Shown: positions 17,515-26,644 of the stretch, one piece after another
Position numbering within the stretch: position 1 is the first letter of the stretch
How the letters are laid out: every line of letters begins with the position of its first letter
NCBI RefSeq assembly: GCF_022763345.1
Contig: NZ_JALEGS010000040.1
Span: forward strand, 56,342-120,341
DNA from: Phaeodactylibacter sp.
GTDB taxonomy: Bacteria > Bacteroidota > Bacteroidia > Chitinophagales > Saprospiraceae
Direction of reading: 5' to 3'
Length of the DNA: 64,000 nucleotides
Notes under the pieces: model-generated
Told to the model about the DNA's origin: nothing
What the model saw: only the letters and a program-made list of their open reading frames with translations
Database searches by the model: none
Made by a program: the position numbers and the translations under genes

Positions 17515-20500
17515 CGATTAACCAAAATCCGAGTGTGGGCCACGTTTTCCCTCCCTTCTGCGCGGAGCAGATAGATGCCCGGTTGCCATTCTGCAACGGA
17601 TAACCTTTGCACGCCTTTCTGTAGCGGGCCGCTCCAAATCAACTGCCCGCTGGCATTAAAGACGGTAGCCGTAGCCGCTTCATTGACTTCCACAAAAATC
17701 TCATCCTGAGTCGGCACCGGGTAAGCACTTAGTGCCATGCCATTGGCAAGGCCGGTATGATGGGTACCTGAGATAGCAGCCGGTGCCACTGCACCCGGCA
17801 AAGCAAAGACCTCCCCATCTGACTGCAGGAAAAACCAATCGGAAATCGTGAAGTCGGGGTTGTCGGTCCATAAATCGCCGATATAGCCAGTGAGTTCGAC
17901 GCCTTCCTGATTGGTCCGGACGATAGAGACGATGGCTTTATCGTCTTCTACTTTAACCAGGTTCAGCAACGGGCTTTGTGCTGTGTAGAAGGGGCCCTCC
18001 TGCGCCTCAAAATCCACATTAGCAAGCGTACCCGGCTCAAAGTGGAGGGTGAAGGACAAGCCATAGGCATCCTGGACAGGCTGATTGGTTTCGCCCAGGT
18101 AAACCGAAATGCGATACTGCCCGCCCGATTCGGCTACCGGGCCAAGTGACTTTGGCTGCTCCTTTTCCGGGAAGCTGAAGGGGACAAGTGGCGCTAACGG
18201 ATGCGTAAGACCCCAATTTTGCTCAATCGCTTCCATATCATCTGCCGTGATGAAGCCATCCCCGTTGCAATCGCCATATTTGGCATTAAATTCATAAGCG
18301 AAGGTGATGGTGCTCGGCCAGTTGAGCGCATATTGCCCCACCCAGTCAATACTGGCGTTCGCCCGCACAATACCTTCCCTGCCGTAAGCCAGCCCGATCG
18401 CCCATTGGTCCATCTGATTAACGATACCATCGTTGCCTACATCACCTGGCCAGACGAGGTCGCATTGTCCTTCGGTTTCGTCCAGGAAAAGGAAGACGGT
18501 GGCCGTATCACAGCCAATGTCATTGCAAATGGCGTAGCTGAAGGATTCTTCCTGAAGACAGGTGCTGAGATCGGGCTCGAAGAGAATGCTTCCATCCGGG
18601 TTCAGCAAGGCGGTGCCAGTCTCAGGAAGGCGAACGAGGTACTGATCGGTAAGCGCGGTGCTGCTGATCCAGTCGTTACTGAGCACATCAATGATTTTGC
18701 TTTCATCGTAAGCGGTGGTATCGTAGTCGTCTACTGCGTCCAGCAGATTCGTGAAGACGCTCAGTACCAGGTAAGTGGTGTCGCAAAGCCCGGTATTGCC
18801 GCAGGCCAAAAAGCAAAGGGTGTCCTGCCCGGTTTGTACACCGGTATAAGTTGCACATGCTGTGGCAGGATCGGTCATAAGTGTTGCAGTTTGAACATTG
18901 CCACAGGATTCAGTGAAACTCTCAACACTCTGGAACAAATCCGTATTCACACAAAGGGTCCCTTCTTGTCCAATAGCAATGGAATCGGTCAGCACTTCAG
19001 CTATCGGTTTCACCAGCAGCGTAAGCTGCACCAGGCTGTCGCATCCGTTAGCAGCGATAAAGGCTGCTTCATAAGTGCCGGCGGCGGTCAGGTTTTGATT
19101 GCCAAAGAGATAGGACTGCCCTTCGTTGATGCTAACCGTAAGGGCGGATTCCAGTGGCGTCACGAATACAGTATAATCCTGCGTACAGGTTCCGGCGGCA
19201 TTGCCGTAAGTAAGCGTATAAGTGGTAGTGGTTGGAGGGTTCACCTGGATGGACGCCCCGGTCATGCCATTGCTCCAGGAGAAATCGAAATCGGCCAATA
19301 GGGTGGAGTCCTGGGTTGCGGTAAGGGTTACGGGGTCCCCGGCACAGGCCGCTGCATCAGAGGGGCCTTCAATCAGGAGGGGGTCCAGAATCGTGAGCTT
19401 AAAGACTTTCTCCCGGCAGGTCGCTCCTTTTATTTCGATGCTTAGGGTATCGGCGCCCTGTGCCAGGCTGTCCGCTGTGATTTCAACAGGCAAAAGCCAG
19501 GCATCTGCCATTTCAGCAATGGTGCCATTGAGTGGAATTCCAGCTAAACTGACCCCGGCTGTTGCACCACCGGTGATGGTATAAGTCAATGGATATTCCT
19601 CTTCCGGAAAAAGGCTGAGGTCGACCTCCAGCTCCTGAGGTGCACAGTCTTCGGTGATGGTCAAACGCTCCGTAGTGCCATGGCTTCCGGAAAAGGAACA
19701 GAAGCTATTGGCCTCAAAATAGATGCCCGAATCCCACCATGCGTCTCCTACATCCGCAATAACGAGGGTCATTTGGTACTCCTGACAGGGTACCACATCG
19801 GCTTTGGCCAAGAGTACATCCGTAAAGCCATTGTAGGTGGGCGCAACAAAGGGTGGCACCTGATTAAACAGGCTGGCATAGTCGAGTGATCCATTAAATT
19901 CTTCGGAGCACCAGGCAGGGTGGCTGCCGGGATAGTCGCCCGGTACACCATTATTGATGCTATTGATGGATACGGGCAGTTCTGTGCCTGGAATCTGGGC
20001 GAGGTTGCGAATCGCGGAGGTTCCGGTCTCCGGGTCTGTGCCCTCCAGGAAGAAACCAAATACATCGTTGAAATTGCTGCACACATAATTCGGGTACTCA
20101 TCAGAAGCAAAGACATAGCGGAACATGAGGGTATCGCCAGTGGGCACGAAGTTTATCCGGAAGATGGCGACATCTCTGATGGTACTGTTGTTGGAGATTG
20201 TCGCGATCTCCTCGGTGTAGGCATTACTGTTGTTGATAAAGGAAGCATCTCCAAAACTAGCCAGGTCGGCCCCGCCAAAATTGCCGGAAGATTGCACCAG
20301 TCCGGTCGTCATGAGGAAGCCCTGCTCCAGCCCAATAACGTCGCTGCCCCCAAGAAACCGGCCCACTGCCGGGCTAACCCCTTCAAATTCAATGTTCGTG
20401 ACCTCAATGCCTTCGCCCAGGCATACATCTTCGATCAGCTCAATGGGCGTGAAGGTGGAATCCAGTGATCCGATCACGGTGTAAGGTGCTTGTGCATATA

Positions 20501-20552
20501 GGATGCCGGTCAGAAAAAGCAGGCTCAAAATCGTAAAAAACCTCATCTTCAT
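17511..20552 (-). CDS. T9SS-secreted multidomain protein: choice-of-anchor L, dockerin-like and cohesin-like parts
   Basis: 1013 residues with a signal peptide (FFTILSLLFLTGILYA). Order of parts: a choice-of-anchor L domain (about 35-285, with RYVFASDEYPNYVC and FNDVFGFFLEG); Ig-like or SprB-like segments rich in Cys (about 290-520); a cadherin-like VDDYDTTAYDESKIIDVLSNDW module (about 605); a dockerin-like pair of Ca loops (DVGNDGIVNQMDQW and DCNGDGFITADDMEAI, about 700-775); a cohesin-like beta domain (ISVYLGETNQPVQDAYGLSF, about 800-920); and a T9SS sorting domain (LSAYPVPTQDEIFVEV to THTRILVNR-like end). It probably acts in adhesion or as a cell-surface scaffold. It ends against the convergent pseudo-sulfatase gene. 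Confidence 0.8.
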   Translation of the reverse strand: MKMRFFTILSLLFLTGILYAQAPYTVIGSLDSTFTPIELIEDVCLGEGIEVTNIEFEGVSPAVGRFLGGSDVIGLEQGFLMTTGLVQSSGNFGGADLASFGDASFINNSNAYTEEIATISNNSTIRDVAIFRINFVPTGDTLMFRYVFASDEYPNYVCSNFNDVFGFFLEGTDPETGTSAIRNLAQIPGTELPVSINSINNGVPGDYPGSHPAWCSEEFNGSLDYASLFNQVPPFVAPTYNGFTDVLLAKADVVPCQEYQMTLVIADVGDAWWDSGIYFEANSFCSFSGSHGTTERLTITEDCAPQELEVDLSLFPEEEYPLTYTITGGATAGVSLAGIPLNGTIAEMADAWLLPVEITADSLAQGADTLSIEIKGATCREKVFKLTILDPLLIEGPSDAAACAGDPVTLTATQDSTLLADFDFSWSNGMTGASIQVNPPTTTTYTLTYGNAAGTCTQDYTVFVTPLESALTVSINEGQSYLFGNQNLTAAGTYEAAFIAANGCDSLVQLTLLVKPIAEVLTDSIAIGQEGTLCVNTDLFQSVESFTESCGNVQTATLMTDPATACATYTGVQTGQDTLCFLACGNTGLCDTTYLVLSVFTNLLDAVDDYDTTAYDESKIIDVLSNDWISSTALTDQYLVRLPETGTALLNPDGSILFEPDLSTCLQEESFSYAICNDIGCDTATVFLFLDETEGQCDLVWPGDVGNDGIVNQMDQWAIGLAYGREGIVRANASIDWVGQYALNWPSTITFAYEFNAKYGDCNGDGFITADDMEAIEQNWGLTHPLAPLVPFSFPEKEQPKSLGPVAESGGQYRISVYLGETNQPVQDAYGLSFTLHFEPGTLANVDFEAQEGPFYTAQSPLLNLVKVEDDKAIVSIVRTNQEGVELTGYIGDLWTDNPDFTISDWFFLQSDGEVFALPGAVAPAAISGTHHTGLANGMALSAYPVPTQDEIFVEVNEAATATVFNASGQLIWSGPLQKGVQRLSVAEWQPGIYLLRAEGRENVAHTRILVNR

Positions 20553-20665
20553 TGGTTATGGTTTGATATCAGGATTATACATCACTACGCCACCTCCGCC
20601 CTTCAATAGGCTGATGTGAAAGTGATGCCAATAGATTCAAAAATGGGGGTGTTTACGATAAGGTA

Positions 20666-21673
20666 TCAGTGCATGATGCGCCAGACCATTTCTTTCATCA
20701 GTTCGCCTTCGGGCTTACCGGTGTTGTTGTAGCCAACGCCTTTGGACTTCAGATCGAATTCTTTCAGGAGGGTAATGACTTGCTCAGTCTTGGAGCGGGA
20801 GTAGTTGCGTGCTGCTGCCCGATATTCTTTCAGAAAGAAACTCGAACGCAGCTGCAAAGTACTCAATAATTCGTTTTCCGGCAAATTTTTCGCGGCGTGG
20901 AATAAGTAGATTTTGCTGAAGTAGTTGTACAAGGAGCCGATAAGCATTGGCATTGGCCCTTTCTTCGGATTGGCAGAAAAGTAGTTGACAATACGCTGCG
21001 CCTTGAGGGGATCACGTAGCCCAATAGCCCGTTGCAGCTCGAATACATTGAAGTCTTTGCTGATACCGATGTATTGTTCCACTGCAGCGTCATCTACCTG
21101 TGTGCCCGGTGGGAGATTTAGCGCCAGTTTGTCCAGCTCATTGGCAATTTTTGATAAATCAGTCCCCAGGTTCTCCGCAATCAGCTCACCGGCTTTCGGG
21201 GTAAGGGTCAGCTTATGGCTTTTGAGGTAGTTGCTGATCCAGCCTGGCACCTGATTGTCGTACAGAGGCTTGGACTCAAAGATCAGCGCGTTTTTCTTTA
21301 GCGCTTTGCCAAACTTCGAATTGAGGTTGAGCTTTTTGTGCTTGTGGCAAATGACCAGTATGGTGGATTCCATGGGCTTCTCCACGTAGGAGAGCAGGTT
21401 GGCTAGTGTGCGCATGTCCTGCGCTTCCTTCAGCAATACGACTTGATGGGAAGCCATCATCGGGAACCGGCGGGCCGTATCCACGATAGCCATGTGGTCT
21501 ACATCTTTGCCATAGAAGACCGTTTGATTGAAGGACCGCTCGGCTTCCGAAAGGGCATTTTTTTCGATATAGGAAGAAATGGAATCAATAAAGTAGGGCT
21601 CCTTTCCGTGCAGAAAGTAGATGGGGCGGAATTTTTTCTCCCGCAGGTCATGTAGAATTTGCTGAAAGTCCAA
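20666..21673 (-). CDS. holA: DNA polymerase III delta subunit (clamp-loader wrench)
   Basis: 335 residues, a usual HolA length. The N-terminus (ILHDLREKKFRPIYFLHGKEPYFID) and the following AERSFNQTVFYGKD are typical of HolA, as are the middle SKIANELDKLAL and the C-terminal collar helices. HolA opens the beta clamp within the clamp-loader complex. The only start compatible with the conserved N-terminus is a TTG at 21673; no ATG occurs before the family core. It stands alone on the minus strand between two unrelated genes. Confidence 0.9.
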   Translation of the reverse strand: MDFQQILHDLREKKFRPIYFLHGKEPYFIDSISSYIEKNALSEAERSFNQTVFYGKDVDHMAIVDTARRFPMMASHQVVLLKEAQDMRTLANLLSYVEKPMESTILVICHKHKKLNLNSKFGKALKKNALIFESKPLYDNQVPGWISNYLKSHKLTLTPKAGELIAENLGTDLSKIANELDKLALNLPPGTQVDDAAVEQYIGISKDFNVFELQRAIGLRDPLKAQRIVNYFSANPKKGPMPMLIGSLYNYFSKIYLFHAAKNLPENELLSTLQLRSSFFLKEYRAAARNYSRSKTEQVITLLKEFDLKSKGVGYNNTGKPEGELMKEMVWRIMH

Positions 21674-21912
21674 AATGTAGCCGGTTACAGGTTTAGGGCA
21701 ATAATACGCAAGGTGGGAGGCAGTTTCTGTTTTTTAAGGTTGTTTTTATCGGGGTTTTTAATTTTTTAATGCTCAGAAAATTTTAAATGAGTACCAGAAA
21801 TATTTAGATAATGAGACAGGTCACTAACATGCCGAAATCAACCGTCCCAACAAAACCAAGGTGTTGCACCGCTTGAATGCGGAAAAAAGAAAAGATTCAG
21901 GAAGGAATTAAT

Positions 21913-22665
21913 TTAGTGTTTTGAGGGAGCAGACCCCACCCGGTACTTACTAAAAAAGCCGCGCATTCGCATTTGCAAAACGCCAAAGACGGCTTCCTTT
22001 ATAATGCCTGAGGACATCTTTGAAGTTCCCTCTACGCGATCTGTAAAGGTGATAGGTACCTCAACGATTTTGTACCCCATCTGGTAGGTCGCAAATTTCA
22101 TTTCAATCTGGAAAGCATACCCCACGAAGCGGATTTTATCCAGATCCATAGCTTCCAGGACTTCCCGCCGGTAGCAGACGAAGCCTGCCGTAGGGTCATT
22201 GACCGGCATAAAAGTGATGAACTTTACGTAGAGGGAGGCACCATAGGATAGCGCGATGCGGTCGATGGGCCAATTCTCCAGCTTTCCGCCCTTTACGTAG
22301 CGGGAACCCACGCTCATGCCTGCTCCGGGCTGGGCACAAGCCTCGTACAGCCGGAGCAAATCATTAGGGCTGTGTGAAAAGTCGGCATCCATTTCAAAAA
22401 TAAACGCATAGTCATGCTCCAGCCCCCACTTAAAACCAGCGATGTAGGCCGTGCCCAGGCCTAGTTTGCCTTGCCGCTCCTTGAGGAAAACACGCCCGGG
22501 GTAAGCTTCCTGCTTTTCACGGACCAGGTCGGCTGTTCCGTCCGGCGAGCCATCATCAACGATAAGCAGGTGAAAATCCTTCTCCAGGTTCATCACCGTG
22601 TCGATCATGCGAGGAATGTTCTCGCATTCATTGTAGGTTGGAATTATGACTAAACTATCAGACAA
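21913..22665 (-). CDS. Polyprenol monophosphomannose synthase-like glycosyltransferase (GT2)
   Basis: 250 residues in the DPM1/dolichyl-phosphate mannosyltransferase family. LVIIPTYNECENIPRMI opens the GT-A fold; VDDGSPDGTAD and FEMDADFSHSPNDL give the nucleotide-sugar and metal (DxD) sites; KGGKLENWPIDR and VPITFTDRVEGTSKM are typical of the subfamily. It likely transfers mannose or another sugar from a GDP- or UDP-donor to a lipid phosphate at the inner membrane, without the transmembrane extension seen in some homologues. The start must be the TTG at 22665, because the conserved N-terminus begins there. An exact TATCTTTG -7 element on the minus strand (22707-22714) lies just upstream. Confidence 0.85.
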   Translation of the reverse strand: MSDSLVIIPTYNECENIPRMIDTVMNLEKDFHLLIVDDGSPDGTADLVREKQEAYPGRVFLKERQGKLGLGTAYIAGFKWGLEHDYAFIFEMDADFSHSPNDLLRLYEACAQPGAGMSVGSRYVKGGKLENWPIDRIALSYGASLYVKFITFMPVNDPTAGFVCYRREVLEAMDLDKIRFVGYAFQIEMKFATYQMGYKIVEVPITFTDRVEGTSKMSSGIIKEAVFGVLQMRMRGFFSKYRVGSAPSKH

Positions 22666-22706
22666 AGTCGGTAATTCTGAAATGAGTGTTGTAATAATAC
22701 GGGCGA

Positions 22707-22714
22707 CAAAGATA
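22707..22714 (-). promoter_or_regulatory. Bacteroidota -7 promoter element for the GT2 gene
   Basis: On the minus strand this reads TATCTTTG, an exact TAnnTTTG match, 42 bases ahead of the TTG start. No good -33 TTG is seen at the right distance. Confidence 0.4.
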
Positions 22715-22839
22715 GACGCTTTGCCCTTTATTTTGAGCCACGGAACAAAAAAGTTTGTCTCCTGGCAGCCGCCTCCAAAAATCCATGCTTTTCGGCAGGG
22801 GCTGTCGTCACCACAACGCTAAAAATGCCATCATAGCCC

Positions 22840-22847
22840 TACCTTTG
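22840..22847 (+). promoter_or_regulatory. Bacteroidota -7 promoter element
   Basis: TACCTTTG matches TAnnTTTG exactly and ends 14 bases before the ATG of the outer-membrane protein gene, which would give a very short leader. A -33 element is not obvious. Confidence 0.35.
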
Positions 22848-22861
22848 TTCAAAACGACTAT

Positions 22862-23668
22862 ATGCAGCCCGCAACGCTAAAAATGTTGACCGCTCTGATG
22901 CTCTTCCCGCTCCTCCTGCCGGGCCAGGGAATGATCAGCGGTTTTATGAACCCCAAAGGCACACTTGATATTGCGCCCGGTTATGGATACGAGCACTTCG
23001 ATGAGTACCGTTTCGGGGATGAAACCCGTGCACAGGAACTAACCACCATAAGTTACAATCTTTTTGCTGAATACAGCATGAGCGATCATGGCTCTGTCGT
23101 CATTAACCTGCCCTACCTTTATATAAACGAAAACATCAATGGCGTTCAGGACGGGTCCGTTTTTATAAAGATAAGGAATGGGCTGCGTCAATTTTCTTCC
23201 GGAAAGCTGAACACGATTACTGCGGTAGGGCTTACCACGCCCCTATCTGCCTATCCGACTACGGTTGATACACCTATTGGCTACGGAGCAGTACAGTTTC
23301 AGGGGCGGCTGGCGTTGCAATACAATTCCAACTACGGTTTTTTCTTCCATGTGCAAAGCGGTGCCGATTTTCGGTTTTTATCCCCGCTTCAAACTTCCAT
23401 CCCAATCTTGGTCCGTACGGGCTTTGGGAGCGCCTACTACTTTGTGGAAGGCTGGGTGGAATGGTACAATACCCTCAACAACGCTGTGGACCAGCAAGTG
23501 ACCGGAGGCGCAGGCTCAGATTGGACCCGTCTCGGAGGCACCCTTTATGTTCCGGTATACAAAGGGCTCGGACTGGCAGGCAACCTGGCCTTTATTGTGG
23601 GTGGGCGCAACATCGGGCTTTCCAGCCGGTATGGATTTTCACTTGTATATCGGCACCAATCGCGTTAA
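22862..23668 (+). CDS. Outer-membrane beta-barrel protein of unknown function
   Basis: 268 residues with a signal peptide (TLKMLTALMLFPLLLPGQG). The rest is a run of amphipathic strands alternating with short turns (SYNLFAEYSM, SVVINLPYLYINENI, NYGFFFHVQSGADFRF, GSAYYFVEGWVEWY), ending with an aromatic-rich strand (YGFSLVYRHQSR), as in small porin-like barrels. No sorting domain is seen. I cannot name the cargo or function. The next gene begins 9 bases after its stop, so the arginyltransferase-like gene is probably transcribed with it. Confidence 0.65.
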   Translation: MQPATLKMLTALMLFPLLLPGQGMISGFMNPKGTLDIAPGYGYEHFDEYRFGDETRAQELTTISYNLFAEYSMSDHGSVVINLPYLYINENINGVQDGSVFIKIRNGLRQFSSGKLNTITAVGLTTPLSAYPTTVDTPIGYGAVQFQGRLALQYNSNYGFFFHVQSGADFRFLSPLQTSIPILVRTGFGSAYYFVEGWVEWYNTLNNAVDQQVTGGAGSDWTRLGGTLYVPVYKGLGLAGNLAFIVGGRNIGLSSRYGFSLVYRHQSR

Positions 23669-23677
23669 CTTAGCGCG

Positions 23678-24766
23678 ATGCATTCCAGAATCCGTCATCC
23701 TGAACGCGTATCTCCGGCTGAGCTCGACGACTACCTCCGGGCAGGTTGGCGCTGTACAGGGCAGTCTATTTATACATCCCACTTCATGCGGTTCCCACCG
23801 GAAATGCACGGGCGGATTTATTCCACCATCCCCACTCGGCTTGACTTGCAGGAGTACAGCTTTCGCAAAAGCCTAAGAAAGCTCTACCGAAAGGTACAGG
23901 AGCAATTTGAGGTGCGCTCAGGCATGCACATGGCCTGGGACAAGGCGATGGAACAGGTTCACGAAAAGTATCAGGCAGCCTTCCCCGACCGCCCCCTTGC
24001 TGACCTGGAAGTGTATCAGGCAAAACCAGCAGGCCCTTTCACTTTTGATACCCGCTGCGTAAAGGTTTTTCATCAGGGCAACCTTATCGCATTCAGTGTA
24101 TTTAACCTTGGTGAGGAAAGCCTCTACAGTAGTCAAGGCATTTACGATCCGGAATGGAGCCGCTATAGCCTGGGCTTTTTCACGATGCTGGAAGAAATCC
24201 GGTACGCGCAGCAAACAGGCCGCTCTTACTTTTACCCTGGCTATGTGGTACCCGGCTATCCGGAGTTCGACTACAAAAAACGGGTAGGGCCCCTTGAATT
24301 TTTCTTGCTGCAAACACGCGAATGGGTGCCTGAAACGGAAGTCGCTCCGGAACAAATCCCGGTCAATCAAATGCGGGAGGCTTTGAAAACGCTAAAAAAC
24401 AAGCTTCAAATCGCTGGCCTGGATAGCCACCTGCTGGAGTACGCCCTGTTTGACATCCGTTTTTTCGACAACCGCCCCCTACCCTTTCTGGAATTCCCAC
24501 TCCTGCTATTGATCGGCACACCAGAGCCGGCAAGGTACTGTCCTGCGGTCGTTTTTATACCGGAGTTGCAGCAATACGCTGTACTGGACATCAAGTTCTT
24601 TGGCATTGGTGTACACCATGTCCCTACCTATCAGGAAGTTATGGCGCACAAGCCCACAGTTGTCCGTTACCCGATGGCCATTATGGAAATTGTCGGGGAA
24701 AAGCTCGAACTGGAGCCCACCGTAACTTTGTTGGAAAGAGAAATGCGGAATGCCAGTTTTTTATAA
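23678..24766 (+). CDS. Arginyl-tRNA--protein transferase-like protein, paralogue 1
   Basis: 362 residues. The middle carries the hallmark of the ATE/Bpt C-terminal GNAT-like domain: GIYDPEWSRYSLGFFTMLEEI, then YFYPGYVVPGYPEFDYKKRVG. The N-terminal part (LDDYLRAGWRCTGQSIYTSHF, FRKSLRKLYRKV) follows the ATE N-domain layout, but the zinc/iron-sulfur cysteines of canonical ATE1 are missing. Family knowledge: ATE/Bpt enzymes move Arg or Leu from tRNA to protein N-termini for degradation. Whether this version does so is open. The C-terminal 130 residues have no recognised domain. It is followed by a paralogue. Confidence 0.7.
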   Translation: MHSRIRHPERVSPAELDDYLRAGWRCTGQSIYTSHFMRFPPEMHGRIYSTIPTRLDLQEYSFRKSLRKLYRKVQEQFEVRSGMHMAWDKAMEQVHEKYQAAFPDRPLADLEVYQAKPAGPFTFDTRCVKVFHQGNLIAFSVFNLGEESLYSSQGIYDPEWSRYSLGFFTMLEEIRYAQQTGRSYFYPGYVVPGYPEFDYKKRVGPLEFFLLQTREWVPETEVAPEQIPVNQMREALKTLKNKLQIAGLDSHLLEYALFDIRFFDNRPLPFLEFPLLLLIGTPEPARYCPAVVFIPELQQYAVLDIKFFGIGVHHVPTYQEVMAHKPTVVRYPMAIMEIVGEKLELEPTVTLLEREMRNASFL

Positions 24767-24825
24767 CCTGATCAGCCGCTTTTTTCGAGTATTTATTGTT
24801 AATATCGCCTCTATAAGAGCTTAAC

Positions 24826-25890
24826 ATGTTTGCAGAGAAGCATTATCCTGAATTACTGTTGCCTGAAGAATTGGATGCTTACCTCTCCCGAGGCTGGTAC
24901 CGTATGGGGCAAACGGTCTTCACGACCCACTTTCTCTGCTTTGGCCGTTCTTACTATTCTGCCATTTGGGTCCGGCTACCGCTTAAAGGCTACCGGTTTC
25001 GGAAAAGCCTCAGAAAGGTTTACCGAAAAGTGGACCGCTATTTCGAATCCGAAATCGGCCAGGCTGTGATTACACCCGAAAAAGAAAGGCTTTACCGCCG
25101 TTACAAGGCTTCCTTCTCCGGCATGCTGGCCCCTACCCTGCGCGATGCCCTGATGGATGGCGAAGACTTCAATATTTTCAGGACTTATGAAGTCAGGGTT
25201 TACGATAAGGACAAGCTCATTGGCCTGAGCTATTTTGACCTCGGGCACCACAGCTCGGCAAGCATTATGGGGATTTATGACCCGGACTACAAAAAGTATA
25301 GCCTGGGCCTCTTCACCATGCTCAGAGAGATTGAATACTCGATGGAGCGGAACCTGCTTTATTACTATCCTGGTTATATTGTGCCGGGGTATCCAAGATT
25401 TGATTACAAACTAAGAATTGGCGATGTAGAATACTTTGACCTAAGCCTCCACGCCTGGCGCCCATATACCGAACTGACAGAAACAGAGACCCCGCTGGGT
25501 ACCATGAATGCGCGCCTTCAGGAAATGCAGCAGTTTCTGACCCATAAAGGGTACAAAAGCCAATTGCTGAACTATCCGCTTTTCGAAGCCAATCTGTTCG
25601 GTTTTTGGAGTGCCCCTTATTTTGATTACCCCATCTTTCTGCTTTGTTCTCCAAGGGCGCACAACCGGCGTTTCCTCATTATCGTTTACGATCCGAGTGT
25701 TTCGTCCTACAAACTGATGGTTGCAGCGCTCTTTGATGACCTTCAACTGTACTTCAACCACTCCTATACCGAGTCCTTTGATAAACGGACAAATTTCGTA
25801 GAGCTATTGGTCATAGAGCGAATGCTGGAAGAGAGCCGAACGCCGGGGCATCTGCTTCAGGCGTTGCGACAGGGAGCTAAGCTACAGTAA
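24826..25890 (+). CDS. Arginyl-tRNA--protein transferase-like protein, paralogue 2
   Basis: 354 residues, collinear with the preceding gene over its length. Shared landmarks are LDAYLSRGWYRMGQTVFTTHF, FRKSLRKVYRKV, MGIYDPDYKKYSLGLFTML and YYYPGYIVPGYPRFDYKLR. The second copy is closer to canonical ATE in YSLG...YYYPGY. The two copies sit 59 bases apart on the same strand, so they arose by tandem duplication. Sequence has drifted widely outside the catalytic core, which suggests different substrates or that they form a heteromer. Its end lies 4 bases from the stop of the convergent LytTR regulator. Confidence 0.7.
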   Translation: MFAEKHYPELLLPEELDAYLSRGWYRMGQTVFTTHFLCFGRSYYSAIWVRLPLKGYRFRKSLRKVYRKVDRYFESEIGQAVITPEKERLYRRYKASFSGMLAPTLRDALMDGEDFNIFRTYEVRVYDKDKLIGLSYFDLGHHSSASIMGIYDPDYKKYSLGLFTMLREIEYSMERNLLYYYPGYIVPGYPRFDYKLRIGDVEYFDLSLHAWRPYTELTETETPLGTMNARLQEMQQFLTHKGYKSQLLNYPLFEANLFGFWSAPYFDYPIFLLCSPRAHNRRFLIIVYDPSVSSYKLMVAALFDDLQLYFNHSYTESFDKRTNFVELLVIERMLEESRTPGHLLQALRQGAKLQ

Positions 25891-25894
25891 AAGC

Positions 25895-26644
25895 CTACTC
25901 CGGTGCCAGGCTCTCCCGAAACTGATCGCGGTATTTTGGCCCTACCGGCAATTTTTCCAAGCCCCCCTCCGGCACAGACCGCAACTCCAAAAACGTGTAA
26001 TTACTGGCATAGCTTCTAATGTGGTCCAGATTAACAACAAAGCTGTCGTGTATACGCATAAAGTGATTGCCTGGCAGTTTTTGTTGCAAATTCTTGATAC
26101 GGTCGCGGGTAGTATAGGCTCCGCCGATCGTTACGATACGTACGTCAACGTTAGCGCCCTCCACATAGAGGATTTCCTCATACGCCAGTTTGACCCACTT
26201 GCTTTTGATCTTGATTAGCAGGTGTGCTTCCTGTTTAGGTGCGGGCTTGTTGTCCTCCTTCTGTTCAAGGCTCCGCAGCGCTTTTTGAATGGCTTTGTTC
26301 AGCTGCTCTTCCTCAATAGGCTTGAGCAGATAACCTGAAAGGTCATAATCGTACCCTTTAACGGCATACTCCGCGAAGGCCGTAGTGATGATGACCCTGG
26401 GGCTTACCGGGAGCTTTTGAATGGCTTCCAGAAAATTGAACCCACTGGCTTCAGGCATTTCAATATCCAGAAAAATGAGATCCGGGTCAGGGGTTCCGCT
26501 ATCGGAAAGATAGAGGTAGGCATCCTCGGCATTGTCAAATGCCCGGAGCAACCGCAGGTCCAACCGGCTGTGCAACAGGTCTGTAAGGTGCTCTCTTTGC
26601 AGCGCCACATCCTCAACAATGATAAAGGTGTAAACTGCATTCAT
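25895..26644 (-). CDS. LytTR-family response regulator
   Basis: 249 residues. The receiver domain (1-120) has the acidic pocket in IVEDVALQREHL, the phospho-acceptor Asp in DLIFLDIEMPEASG, the Thr switch in VIITTAF and the Lys in YLLKPIEE. A linker rich in charged residues leads to a LytTR DNA-binding domain (about 145-245: ILYVEGANVDVRIVTIGG, TTRDRIKNLQQKLP, FMRIHDSFVVNLDHI). Its ATG overlaps the stop of the sensor kinase gene (ATGA), so the two are translationally coupled and form a cognate pair. Targets are unknown. Confidence 0.93.
   Translation of the reverse strand: MNAVYTFIIVEDVALQREHLTDLLHSRLDLRLLRAFDNAEDAYLYLSDSGTPDPDLIFLDIEMPEASGFNFLEAIQKLPVSPRVIITTAFAEYAVKGYDYDLSGYLLKPIEEEQLNKAIQKALRSLEQKEDNKPAPKQEAHLLIKIKSKWVKLAYEEILYVEGANVDVRIVTIGGAYTTRDRIKNLQQKLPGNHFMRIHDSFVVNLDHIRSYASNYTFLELRSVPEGGLEKLPVGPKYRDQFRESLAPE

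Noticed and set aside
18201..19301. 366-codon open frame on the plus strand
   Set aside because: It lies antisense to the T9SS cargo gene at 17511-20552, has no domain or signal pattern, and follows from codon bias of the real gene.
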